Shown here: in pieces, positions 11,624-23,099 of the stretch
Layout: each line of letters starts with the position of its first letter
Position numbering within the stretch: the first letter of the stretch is position 1
DNA from: Melieria omissa
Taxonomy: Eukaryota > Arthropoda > Insecta > Diptera > Ulidiidae
Assembly: GCA_963971225.1 (NCBI GenBank)
Contig: OZ020267.1
Coordinates: forward strand, 52,345,590-52,409,589
Reading direction: 5' to 3'
DNA: 64,000 nucleotides
Program-made: the position numbers and the translations under genes
Notes under the pieces: generated by a model
The model's database searches: none
What the model was told of the DNA's origin: nothing
What the model saw: only the letters and a program-made list of their open reading frames with translations

Positions 11624-12901
11624 CTACTGTGATCAAACTGAAAGGTGAATTTTTAATTTAAACTTCGCGGGTTTTTCGAATCGATAAATTTTTTTGTTTC
11701 TGTAAGTTGGTAGCACTGTTAGTGACATCTATGCTAAATTTCACGTCAAAATATTCATTAGTATTTGAGATACGCGTCGTTTTGTGAGGCTCTAAAAGTG
11801 AATTCTTCGATTTTTACTATGTCTGAATTTATTGAACAAAGAAGTTGCATTAAATTTTGTTTGCGGAATGAAATTTCGCCTGCAGAAACGTTGAGGATGT
11901 TGCAAAAAGCCTTTGGTGATCAAACTCTGTCTTTTAAAAGTGTTTACAAGTGGTATAACGAGTTCAAAGACGGTCGTGAGAGTATTGAGAAAAATGTGGT
12001 GTCAAATCGGCCAAAACCATCGACTGATGAACATCACGTCAAACAAGTCAAAGAAATGGTGCTTGAAAATCGTCGATTAACTATTAGAGACATTGCTGAT
12101 AGTTTGGGCATATCATTTGGATCGGTGCAGGCGATTTTGAAAGACGAATTGGGCTTGAGAAGAGTCAAATCTCGAATGGTTCCAAAAACACTCAATTTTT
12201 TCGAAAAAGACCGTCGTGCTAACATCTGTGAAACAATGCTTTCTGACTATCAAAACGTAATGAAACGCATCATAACTGGAGATTAGACTTGGGTCTACGC
12301 TTACGATCCCGAAACAACCGATCAATCGAGCGAATATCGTGCAAAAGGTGAGCCAAGACCAAAAAAATCGCGTCAAAGTCGCTCAAAAATCAAGGTCATG
12401 TTGACAGTTTTCTTTGATTATCGTGGTGTGGTGCATTATGAATTCCTTCCGCCGGGCCAAACTGTCAACAAGGAATATTATTTGAGCGTTATGCGCCGCT
12501 TACGGCCGGCAACTCTTGGTTTTTGCACCACGATAATGCACCATCTCATACTGCATTGGTTCTTCGTGATCATTTCGCCAAAAATTCAACAAATATCGTT
12601 CCGCAAGCACCGTATTCGCCTGATTTGGCCCCGTGTGACTTCTGGGTGTTCAGCAAACTCAAAAGACCACTCCGAGGACACCGTTTTGACTCAATTGAGG
12701 AGATAAAAGCTGAATCGAAGAAGGCTCAGATGGCCATCCCGACGGAGGATTTTTCCAAGTGCTATGATGAATGGAAAATTCGTTGGCATAAGTGTATTGC
12801 AGCGGGAGGGGATTACTTTGAAGGAGATGAAATGGATTTGCAAGAATAAATAAAGATTTAATAAAAATAACAAAATTCACCTTTCAGTTTGATCACAGTA
12901 G
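11624..12901 (+). mobile_element. mariner (D34D) transposon with perfect ends
   Basis: Inverted repeats of at least 29 bp begin CTACTGTGATCAAACTG and continue AAAGGTGAATTTT. The element sits between TA dinucleotides (11622-11623 and 12902-12903). At 1278 bp it has the usual mariner size. Its transposase gene is disrupted. Perfect ends and only two disabling lesions suggest a fairly recent insertion into the GACA/GATA tract. I do not assign a subfamily. Confidence 0.95.
11819..12849 (+). pseudogene. mariner transposase, nonsense and frameshift
   Basis: The protein starts MSEFIEQRSCIKFC at ATG 11819. The paired helix-turn-helix DNA-binding domain covers roughly residues 1-110, with YKWYNEFKDGRE and LTIRDIADSLGISFGSV. 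The first catalytic block reads ITGD and is then hit by TAG at 12284, where the family has Glu before TWVY. Reading continues as TWVYAYDPETTDQS. A deletion near 12510 removes part of the block before the second Asp and shifts frame. After it, HHDNAPSHT and YSPDLAPCDF carry the second and third Asp, 34 residues apart, giving D34D. The C-terminus GGDYFEGDEMDLQE ends at TAA 12847. It cannot make active transposase as it stands. Confidence 0.93.
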
Positions 12902-13250
12902 TATAACTGCTGTTTTATTGATAGATGGACAAATATGGACAGATAAGCGATAACTTATGAATAGTTAAATGAATAGAAGGTCGCACGGATGATTGGGCTG
13001 ATGAAGGAACGGGCAAACAATCGGATTGATGGTTAGATTGAGGAATGGGTGAGCACTTAGATTGTATGGTTGAATCGAAAGATTCATAGAAATTTATACA
13101 AACGGGCAGGCAGACGCATGGACTGCAGCATGGACAGATACGAACATATGCTTGGACGGTCATATATGTAGGTGGATAAATGGACGAAAGGATAGGCCGG
13201 ATTTATAGAATGGTGGGCGGGCAAATAAGGAGATAAATGATGGAAAAATA

Positions 13251-14047
13251 GATGGACAGATAGACTGCCAGCTAGATAGATGTATGGGCGGACAGGAAGC
13301 GGACGAATTCTACGAACTTTCTGATCGATGAGTGGACTGATGGATAGAAATAGATATACATGAATGGATAAATGGAAAAATAGATGGACAGATAGACTGC
13401 CGGATAGATAGATGTATGGGCAGACAGGAAAGCGGACGAATTATACGAACTTTTTGATCGATGAGTTGTCGCATAGATAAATAAAGAGATAAATGAATGG
13501 ATAGATAGGAAAATAGATGGACAGATAGACTTCCGGATAGATAGATGTATGGGCGGACAGGAAATCGGACGAATTATACGAACTTTCTGATCGATGAGTG
13601 TACTGATAGATAGAAAAAGATATAAATGAATGGATAAATGGAAAAGTAGATGGACAGATAGACTTCCGGATAGATAGATGTATGGGCGGACAGGAAAGCG
13701 GACGAATTATACGAACTTTCTGATCGATGAGTGGACCGATAGATAGAAAAAGATATAAGTGAATGGATAAATGGAAAAATAGATGGACAGATAGACTGCC
13801 AGCTAGATATATGTGTAGGCGAACAGGAAAGCGGACGAATTATATGAACTTTCTGATCGATGAGTGGACGGATAGATAGAAAAAGATATAAATGAATGGA
13901 TAAATGGAAAAGTAGATGGACAGATAGACTGCCGGATAGATAGATGTATGGGCAAACAGGAAAGCGGACGAATTATACGAACTTTTTGATCGATGAGTGG
14001 TCGCATAGATAAATAAAGAGATAAATGAATGGATATATATTAAAATA
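13251..14047. repeat. 133-bp minisatellite, six units
   Basis: The marker GATGGACAGATAGAC starts units at 13251, 13383, 13516, 13649, 13782 and 13915, with a decayed next start at 14048, so the period is 132-133 bp. Each unit also carries GGACAGGAAAGCGGACGAAT and CTTTCTGATCGATGAG. Units differ by scattered substitutions, such as CCGGATAG versus CCAGCTAG. It is the regular core of the wider GACA/GATA tract. Confidence 0.9.
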
Positions 14048-15330
14048 GATGGACAGACAGACCAGTGAGTAGGTAGTTGGATGGACGGACAGAAAGGCTG
14101 TCGAAGATATAAACTTTCTGATCGATGAATGTATGAATTGTTAGACGAATGGACAGTCAGATGAACCATCAGACGTATAGATGAAAGAGGATGTAGAAAT
14201 AAACGAACAAAAGACTTTTCGTCTGGCTGAAAGAAATGGGCGAGCAATAAGCTGCCTGAAACGATTGAAAGACGAGCAGAGAGTTGGACAAGTGGGGAAA
14301 TAGGTGATTGAACGGCTGTATGAGGAAACATTGAGATTTTAGATATGGAAGGATGGCCATGCATGTAAGTGAATAGATGGACAAAAGCATGTATGGGCAG
14401 ATAAGTGCAAGGCAGGACTGTTGGACAGATGGGCGGTCAGATGAATGGATAAATGAATGGAGAGAGAGATAAGAGAGATGAATGGATTAGAGTTCTAATC
14501 AATGAATGAACAGTTGGACGAACTATAAGATGGATAGATCAAGGAGTATTTAGGAATAGGCAAAAATATAAATGGGTAGATTGAGAGACAAACACATAAA
14601 TTGTTAAATAAATGAATAGGCGGCCAAATAGATGAGAAGACAGAGCGGCAGATGGATGTATGAATGTAAAAACGAACAATTTGAAGGACTTTATGATCGA
14701 TGAATGAACGTACAGATAGAGAAATTGATAGTTGGACGAATGATTAGATGGAAAAATTAAGGAGACGGAAATGCAGTTGGATACGTAGACTGACAGACAA
14801 GTAAATACCTTAGTAAACAGACAGATGGACGAATAGATGGAAAGAAACAGCGGAGAGCAGATGTATGAACAAATAAAAAGATGAAAAAAAGGACGAACGA
14901 TCTAATCGATGAGACGGAAAAGTTATCAGACGGAAGGATAAGAGATGTCGAAGAGATACATAGATGAAAATAGAGATGAATGAGAGATAAATAGCTAATT
15001 AAATGGATAGGCGGGCGAATAGTATATGTACAGATCTGCGGGCGGATGAATATATGAACGAACAGAGGGACGGATGAATTTACGTTCGTTTTGATCAGAA
15101 AATGGATAAACAAGTGGATGAGTGGACGAACCATCAAACGCATGAATAAAAAAAAATTTTAAAATAAACGAGTTAATAAATAAACGAATGTTCGTATATA
15201 TAGACGAATAAACAAATCAGACAAATAAGTGGACCAGCGGATAAATGAATAGAGAGGCGAATAGGCGGCTCGAAAAAAAACTGAAAGAGGAATTCAACTA
15301 AATCGACTCTTCTCGCTTATCCAGAAACAA

Positions 15331-17779
15331 ATCTTTATATGAACATTTTTTAAATTAAGAACACCGCCATCCGCCGTGTAGGGTATAAAAACAGTTTTAT
15401 CTGTTGCCATTAAAATGCATTCTGCCTGTAATCCGTGCGATGAAATGTTGAGAATGAAGTGCGTGGGGACACAGTAAATGATGGAAATTATGAAAATATT
15501 TTCTTCTGCATCGTTGCGTCGTTATTTACACATTTTACAGTTTTTATGCGTATTTCATTTTTGGTTAACTGAAAAAATATTTTTACATACGCGCGTCAAT
15601 GAAAATATGTTTACATATTTTTTATTAACTCTAAAATTTCAACTATACAAAATATTGGCACTTTTCTTCACATAAAAAACTTTTTCTGCACAAAATTTTC
15701 CCACGAAAGAAGATAAAATTTAACATTCAAAATAGTTTATTCTACCAATTTGCTTGTTAATATAATTTTTATAATATTTTAATTTTTATTTATTTGCGCT
15801 GCAATTCAGGAACCCATCAGATAAGAGTGTAAACGAATTTTGATTCTATGCATAAAATTTTTTGTCAGCTTCTCCATTGCAAATTTCCGGCACGATTTAG
15901 CAGATAAGAAAGTTGAACATTTCACGCTTCAAGTGCGCGTAAGTTGAAGCTTGCTTTCTGGCGCTTCACTCCACGCTGCTCGTAGAAAGCCAAATTTGGA
16001 ATGGCGCTCTGGCGTCGTCGGTTGGTTCGGGCGATTGGCGAGCAATGCAGCGCTGCCGCAATTTTACACTTGAACGATAAACGCGCCGGTGATGGGCGAG
16101 AGATATTTCTTGCCATAAAAATGTTCACGCTTCAAAGGTGCCAAAGTATGTGTGCGGTTCGCCGGTGCTGACAAACTTTCAGCGCCGCGGCCATTATCAG
16201 CGCCAGTGTTCGGGTCGCGCATTTAATTAATTGGAAAACTTACAGCGAAACACGGCACAAGCAATGCGGCCCGTACGGTCGGTACGGCGAACAAGTTAAC
16301 TATTTACTGACCGGGCTGCAGGGGGCTGTGAATAGCCGTAGTTGTAGTTGTAGTGGTTATCGTAGCCGTCCAGCCGTAAGCGTTCCTATGTGATGCCCCT
16401 TGTCGAGCGCATAAAATTTGAATTTTGTTGTCCTTGGCGGTTTAGCAGTCAGGTAATTTTTGTATTTGCAAAGTTATTATGTGTCACACATACATACATA
16501 CATTGCCTGGTGTGTTTGTATTGTGCTTTAAATAGACTGGAATGCTTTGTGCCTCTTCTTGCAGCTTCTATCAAATTTGTTGCTATTCGTCACCTTTTTT
16601 GAAAGTTTTCAAGTCTATCATTCCGTGGATAGATAGAAAAATGTACAGACATGGCTTTCTTGATTGTAAGAAGCATCCTGATAGAAAATCAAGGGCAAGG
16701 ACACAGCTTTGAGTTTTCAGTACAAGTTTTAAACAATCGTTTTAACTTTTGGTTTTAGTTAAGGTTTATTTTTAAACAATTTTCCTTCATTATTTCCACT
16801 TCTGTCGGTTAGATACATAAATGAGCCAATAAGAGATGGTCTCGCGAATTCTCTTGATGGGATTAGAGTGATGGAAAATGTATTTTCTGTTACGTTGGAA
16901 AAGGTTTTGCAATTATTCAAATTGTATCTTTAACTCTTATATGTGAGGGAGGATGGGATCGGACTTACAAGACATGTGCTGAATAGTGAGTTAATAGTTG
17001 AAGCGTCTCCAATCCACAGGACTTTAAATTTGAGTAGTGCGCAGCAGTGTTTGGTGCTCGCCACTTTAAACCAATTTACCAATGGAAGCTAACAGAACCT
17101 TGGAAGATTCTATGTTGATGTCCAGAGCAAACGATAGAATGGAATGACTGGACCCTCTATAGGTAATTGACCTCTATCCAACTGGCGTAAGCCTTCATGA
17201 AATGTAAGGCTGACATCACCGTCATCCGAGAACGTTTTATATTTATAGTTTACATCGCTGCAGCATAGAGTTCACCTTTATTACGTTAGTGTCCAACATT
17301 TCTGTCTTTCGAAATTAAGTATTAAACATTGAAATGTTCTCTGACAAATCGTCGCCATTTAACTGCACACTGGAAGTTCCAATTCTGCATATTGCTCCCT
17401 GTTGAACTCAGCTCTGAAAATCACAACCACAAACTGCCTTAAATATTTTCCTGCATTCAACGATTTTCTTTTAATTATGACTTAAACCAATGATTTTCAC
17501 ACTTTCTTTTCATTCTTTTCTGCATTTTTTAAACACTTAAAAACGTTTGATTTGCTTTGACAGCAGTAGCAGCCCCACTCGTTGAATCAGTTCAACTTGG
17601 TTGAAAACGATTGAACGCTGAAATGGCTTTCAATCGCAAGCGAAACGACCTCACCACACCAGCCGCTCTCACCACAGTTGACAGTTTACTTTGGTTTTGA
17701 CATTTGCGCATTTTCTTTCCACAACAAATTCGTGGTAAACGGCCATGGAACAGTTTCACCACGACGAAGCAGTGAGAAA
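15331..17779. other. Gene-free DNA with a GC-richer island
   Basis: No supported gene. A GC-richer island at about 15900-16400 holds GCGC-rich words and a (GTA)-like run near 16338. It could be regulatory or an untranslated exon, but no splice or coding evidence was found. The rest is AT-rich. Confidence 0.5.
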
Positions 17780-18700
17780 TGCTCAAAGCAAGCAACATTT
17801 CTGACGTTTTGAGGCGAATGCAACCAAGTCGATTTGACAGTTGCCAGAAATATGGCGTGGAATAAACAACGAAAGTGTTTGTGAGCGGAAGGTCGTTGCG
17901 ATTCGTGTGTGATTTTTAGCGAATATTAATGGAAATGTGGAAATTCGCACATAAATAGGAATTAAAAATGAAGTGAAATGCGAAGCCTGAGCGGCGGCAA
18001 ATGTAAAGAATTTGCGAAAATATGCCAAGTGAATGCGCGAAGCGACACCGGAAGCGCGCAAAGTATTGAAAATGCTAATGTTTACATGTTTATTGATAAA
18101 GTGGCCGTTGTGAGGAAAAAGCGATAAAACAGCGTCGAAAGTGTGCGGTGCAAAAGCGAACGTAAATAACAAAAATTGCACACAGCCGAGCGGGGTAGCG
18201 GAATTGCGGAAAAGTCGGGTAATTAGTGTTTTGCAATTGGAAAATTTCAAGAATTTGGCCAAGAATTCAGCATCAGATGCTGCGTGTGGTGGACAGTGAG
18301 CAGCTGTTACGCACCAGACAGACAGACAGCCAGTAAGCCTCAAGAAGAAGAAGAAGCTCGCTGAAAAATCAAGAGCACAACAGCAGAATAAGCAAAACGA
18401 AAGCGAACGAAGGAAATGAGAAAACCCCGAAGCGACAATAAAGAACACTGAACGCTTTGCAGTTTGGTTTCTTTAAAGTTGTCTGCAATTGTTTTTGTTT
18501 TCTTTGGTCAAGGATGCTGCTGCCAATGGGAATTCTGTCTCGTTCAATGGCCGGCTTCCAGTTAGGCGTGTTTGTGGTCGCGGTTGCGCTGAAAAATCAG
18601 CACAATTGAGAGCAGCGCCTTGGGGTGGGATGGGCTCTGCCGCTGCGCTGTCTGGCCGAGTTTTTTTTTTCAAATTGTTTGCTCTGTGTTTTTAATTTGG
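17780..18700 (+). other. Leader-like purine-rich stretch, possible 5' UTR exon
   Basis: The plus strand is rich in GCGAA, GAAAAG, AAGCGAACG and AACAACAG-type words, typical of long fly 5' leaders. It lacks a long plus-strand open frame before 18489. The minus strand is open for 221 codons (18448-17783), but the product is Phe/Leu/Ser-rich with no motif, as expected from the complement of purine-rich leader DNA. AT-rich DNA resumes after 18700. I read this as a possible untranslated exon or promoter-proximal region, without proof. Confidence 0.3.
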
Positions 18701-19456
18701 TTTTTGAGTTTGGTGCTTTGTTGCCTGCGTGAAAATGCTGCGAAGCAGAGCGAACGCGTTGTCTGTCATGTGTCAATGTCTCGTTGAGTGTCATTCGGAA
18801 ATGTTTGGCCGCATTTATCTGTGGAGCACTGATTTGTTGGGCTTATCTTTACTGTTTTATTAGACGAATTCTTTATCAGGCCGATTCTTTTGAAATGAAA
18901 TCCATTAAATATGTTTGAAAATGGTTGGTAAAGTGTTTTCCAGACGTAGGCGGGAGACTGTGGCAAAGTGACAAAATTAAATCAAGGTTAGGTATGAGAA
19001 CCAGTTGCTGTCCGCACTGTGGGCCACAATATCTGAATAAATTTAGTAGGAATTGCTCAGCGGTGTTTTTATGTTTTAAGCCTCTAGTTCACACATTTTC
19101 GTTTTGTTAATAAAGTCTCTGAAGGCTGTAGAAGCAATAGCAATAAATCTGTGTATTTACATATAATTTATTGCCCTGACTGACTGATTTATTCATCAGC
19201 GCCGAGCACAAACAGCCAAAGTTACAAGCATGAAATTTAAGCTGTACGTTTATTTTTTGGAAAACGAAACTTTTTTCGGAAGGGATATGTTAAAATGCGG
19301 AGTCTAAAGAGGCAGAAGGTGGACAAAGAAGTAATATTGAGAAACGTGTTTGAATGAATCGATGATTTTAATGAAACCTGATGAACTCTAAATCAAAAAT
19401 AATTAAACGCCCATAAAATAATTATTAATTTACAGTTTCCTTAATATCTACGTTAC
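18701..19456. other. Gene-free DNA
   Basis: No supported gene; only short open frames and AT-rich sequence up to the piggyBac-type element. Confidence 0.5.
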
Positions 19457-20976
19457 CCCTTTTACGCCCTCTGTCCCCATATGAGGACACTTATGTTTTG
19501 TACTTTATGTACACCTACCTTATCGAAAATTTTCGAAAATTTCTGATTTTTTTCAAATCTTAATATGTACATATCTTGTGCATCTTTTGTTTCATAATAT
19601 TTTATTCTCTTTAAACACTTGAATTCAACACCTTGAATGAGTAACATCGTGGTGGAAATTAAAAAAAAAAAAGGTAAATAGTTTTTCATTTGTGAATTGT
19701 GAATTTAATTTGTGAATTTTCTGCCTTCATTTAAACACAAGATTATTCTAAAAGGCAAATTTACCATCTTTATATAAAAAAGACATTTGTATAGATTTTA
19801 ATGGAAATTTTCTGAAGGTGTCCCCAAATGGGGACAATGGGCTTATGTGAATAAACATTTTTCATTTTTTTTAGGATACAAATAAGAATGAGCAAAAATA
19901 CATTTTATAGCAAAAACAAATACGCGGGCTTAGAAGATGCACTAAATTTCATCGTGGAGCAAGAAAGTGACAACGAATATGAATTGATAACATTGCCTCC
20001 TGATATAAGTGCGCTAACAGATGAAGGAGAGGTCTGTGATGATAAAATTGATCGCTATAACATTCCAAATGACATACCAGGTCGTATTGATATATCTGCA
20101 ATTGGTAGGGAAGGAGAGTGGGAGGCCGAGGATGAAATACCTTTACACGATTTAGCGCAAGCAAAGAAAATGAAAAGTGAAAAAGTGACGCCAATCATAG
20201 AATCTCAGCTGGAACAACAGAAATTAAACGCTTTTAGCGACATTTCTAATTTGATGGCGGTTAACATACTTCAAAAACTTTTTGACGACGAATCAACCAC
20301 TATGATAATTAAATATTCAGAGCTTTACGCTGCTCAAAATTACTGCCAAAGGTTTCAAATTAGTGCCAATGAAATGTAGACTTTTCTAGGGATTCTTATT
20401 CTGTCAGGATATCATCGTCTACCAAGGGAAAGAGGCAAATCCGTGATATTTGGTTACACAACTTGGATGATTGCCAGCTCGGATGGGTACTGATACGCTT
20501 TTGATGTATATTGCGGTAAAGATGCGTCAACAAATCTCAAAGAACATCCGTTGGGATCTAGAGTGGTAAAATCACTCCTCGAACGATTAGCAAAGGAATA
20601 GGCGGAATTGACCAGATTGATAAATCCATATCGAAGTATCGGATTTCAACTCGAGGAAAACAGTGTTGGTGGGCACTATTTACATATATGGTAGACGTTG
20701 CTCTTGCAAATGCCTGGCGTCTCCATGTATTGGCTAGTGGAAAGGAGTCGTTGGATCAGTTAAATTTTCGTTGTGCCAAAGCAAGATACTTCCTTCTTTA
20801 AACGTGGTATTTGCCACTACCAATCGGCAACCTTCCTGAGTAGCTACAATCTCCAAATAGAACACTAGTTTTACTTAAAAGTCTGATTGATTTCCTGATC
20901 CTCAGGTCGCTTGAGTAGATACCAGCACCCGGTCAACTTCGTCTGATGAGTATACTTGATACAAATAGTTAAAGGG
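19457..20976 (+). mobile_element. piggyBac-type element, decayed
   Basis: The right end GTTAAAGGG abuts TTAA (20977-20980). The left end CCCTTTTAC follows TTAC (19453-19456), a one-base-changed TTAA. The ends are inverted copies with one mismatch (CCCTTTTAC and CCCTTTAAC). Subterminal palindromes GTCCCCATATGAGGAC (near 19473) and GTCCCCAAATGGGGAC (near 19821) lie in the left part. A piggyBac-type transposase pseudogene fills the centre. Confidence 0.8.
19888..20805 (+). pseudogene. piggyBac-type transposase (PGBD-like), broken
   Basis: From ATG 19888 an acidic N-terminal region of 163 codons runs to TAG at 20377. The same frame continues TFLGILILSGYHRLPRERG, the hallmark start of the PGBD catalytic domain. 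A gap follows, then SSDGY, a stop, and YAFDVYCGKDASTN with LGSRVVKSLLERLAK, matching the DFDIYCGKD and GLGSSVV blocks. After another break comes ISTRGK, then WWALFTYMVDVALANAW and LDQLNFRCAKARYFL, the final catalytic-Asp region. At least two internal deletions, three in-frame stops and a frameshift make it inactive. Part of the first catalytic region is lost. Confidence 0.88.
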
Positions 20977-20980
20977 TTAA

Positions 20981-22031
20981 TTGCTCAGTACAAAAGTCTG
21001 AAAGTTTGAATCTTTTGTTTTGACCAAGATGTGATTCTACAAAAACTTTGTTTTACTTCTATGATTTCAGAAATCGTGTGATTTGTCTTTATTGCTATTT
21101 GTACTAAAAAATAAATCTTTATTAGGCAAAACACGTTTTTCTGGAAGTGCAAAGAAGGCTTTCAGTTACGTAAAAACATTGAAGCTATTATTTTGCTTAA
21201 AACTTATTGCAAAATGACCTAAGCGCGCACTGAGAAAAGTTGAAAACGTCTGCAGTCGAATGTGTGATAAAAATATCAACGAGAAATAATTGCAATGGTG
21301 ACATACTTTTCTATAAAAGTGTATAGAAACTTGTTATCAGTTATTCCGTATTGCCACACTGACTCTTACATTATGGGTCCGGCATCTCAATTACAAAAAC
21401 AACAATTCAATTACTATCAATTACAAAAACAACAAAAAAGCGAGCACTTGGCATTGGATATACTCGTACAATTGTTTCTAAGTGGCGATAAATATTTAAT
21501 TTCTAAAAACAAAAAGCATTAGTTCATTGTTTACAAAGCATTGTTGCAATTGCCAATGGATTTTCTTTGTTCAGAAAGTGCAAAATATTAATAATTTAGA
21601 ATTATACACAATATGAATTTCCAATCTCTGTATCTTCATCAAACTTGTTGTCATTCACTCTAATAATGCATAGACCAACGGATAAAAACTGCTCATACAT
21701 TTTTCATAGGAAGACTGTGAAAGGAAGGAAGGAAGGATTTATCTTAAAGACTTTAAGCAATTTTGTATAGTTTTCGTCCTAATTTCGCATTCAAAAGTGA
21801 ATCTAGATTTCGTGCGTCAAATTGACATAAAGCAATCAATCAAATAACATTTGAGCATTGCATGTGTAAGGAGTTTCTTAAAAGAATACTTTCTATAGAA
21901 AGATAATGGAGTTAAAATATTTAAATGAAATAGCAAATCTAATATGTTTGACAAAACTTAGCTTAGATTACAAACTTGGATACTTATGTATTTAGATTAG
22001 AATATGAAGAACACATAGACTAGAAAAGGAC
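20981..22031. other. Gene-free AT-rich DNA
   Basis: No supported gene. It holds a short (GGAA)n run near 21722 and a CAATTACAAAAACAACA doublet near 21388-21435. The 75-codon open frame at 21295 is unremarkable. Confidence 0.5.
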
Positions 22032-22035
22032 AAAT

Positions 22036-22678
22036 CGCACACGCACTACAAAAGTGACACAACTCAAAATTTTTCATTTTTGGGTTTATGTGTTAATACT
22101 GTGCACAATGCATAAATCTACCAATCAGCAAAAGCTCAGTATATTTTGTTGTTGTTAACTGTTGCAAAAACAGTTAGGTCTCTCTTCATGTCAGAAGTTT
22201 GATGCTATTTGATTGCTGCAGCTCAATGCAAAAGAGTCCTAACTCAAATTTTGTCACTTTTGACGAAATACATTTTTGTTTAAGGTAATTTTAAGCAAAA
22301 TTCTGAAAATTTTTTAATATATTTTTAACTATTAAAATTAATTATGAATTTTTAAAATTTTTCTTTCAACTTTTTAACTGTCATTTATAATTATTAAATT
22401 CAGAAAAAGTGGCATAACTTGAAATAATTCGGTAATTATTGAATTGAAATATCATCAAAACAGTCACAACTCAAAATTTTGGATTTTCTAGTGTAAAATT
22501 AAAAAAAAAAAAATTCTTGCAACTTATCATAAAGCATAATCTGTAAGGATTTTATACTGAACGGTCTATACGTTATTTAAAAAAAAATGTTTATTTAGCT
22601 CAAAAACAGTTTTTTGCGTTTCCTGAAAAAAATGAAAAAAAAAATTTTGAGTTGTGTCACTTTTGTTGTGCGTGTGCG
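22036..22678. mobile_element. 643-bp MITE with CGCACACGCAC ends
   Basis: The left end CGCACACGCACTACAAAAGT and the right end (inverse of CGCACACGCACAACAAAAGT) are near-perfect inverted repeats. They continue through GACACAACTCAAAATTTTT for about 40 bp. Both sides are flanked by AAAT (22032-22035 and 22679-22682), a possible 4-bp target duplication. A subterminal copy of CACAACTCAAAATTTTGG lies near 22464. The interior is AT-rich without coding capacity. The superfamily is not identified. Confidence 0.88.
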
Positions 22679-22682
22679 AAAT

Positions 22683-23099
22683 GTGCACTGCGTCGATAGG
22701 TTTTCGGTGCCTTTTGTATCCACTCTTTGGGACTCTCTGGTGTCCAGAACCACAATTATTCTAAATGTCTACTTTCTTGCTTAAATTTGGTACTGGGTGG
22801 CGCAAAATTCATCACCATATCGGCAAATGCTATAACTTTTGCAAATGGCGGAAAAAGTATATTTTGCTTGGACATTCGTTCTTTCATTCATTCATTCATT
22901 CATAAACAAATTAGAGCCAAAGAACACTGGGTGACAATTTTTGCGTCACCCCGTATATCCTTAGATTTGTATGTATTATTAAAAAAGATTAATTTTTTCA
23001 AAGAAATCAAAAATAGTTTCACTATTTTTATTTCATTTACTCATCACTTTAATATGCCTCATGTTTCTCCTTTGCTTTCAGTACTACAAAATCGATAAA
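22683..23099. other. Gene-free DNA with ATTC microsatellite
   Basis: About five ATTC units lie at 22883-22902. The 123-codon open frame spanning it has no recognisable domain and contains repeat-derived residues, so I do not call a gene. Confidence 0.5.

Larger units (their letters stand above)
11222..15330. repeat. GACA/GATA/GATG-type degenerate tract
   Basis: The plus strand is built from endlessly varied 4-mers such as GATG, GACA, GATA, GAAT and GGAC. Phrases like TGGACAGATAGAC, GAATGGATAAATGG and GATCGATGAATG recur. The tract is interrupted by a mariner at 11624-12901, which evidently inserted into it. Long minus-strand open frames here (130, 174 and 128 codons) are rich in Ser, Ile, His and Pro. 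They are by-products of the repeat and should not be annotated as genes. A regular 133-bp core lies at 13251-14047. Confidence 0.85.

Noticed and set aside
13840..14364. 174-codon minus-strand open frame
   Set aside because: It lies in the 133-bp/GACA-GATA repeat tract; its Ser/Ile/His-rich product repeats with the DNA, so it is a by-product.
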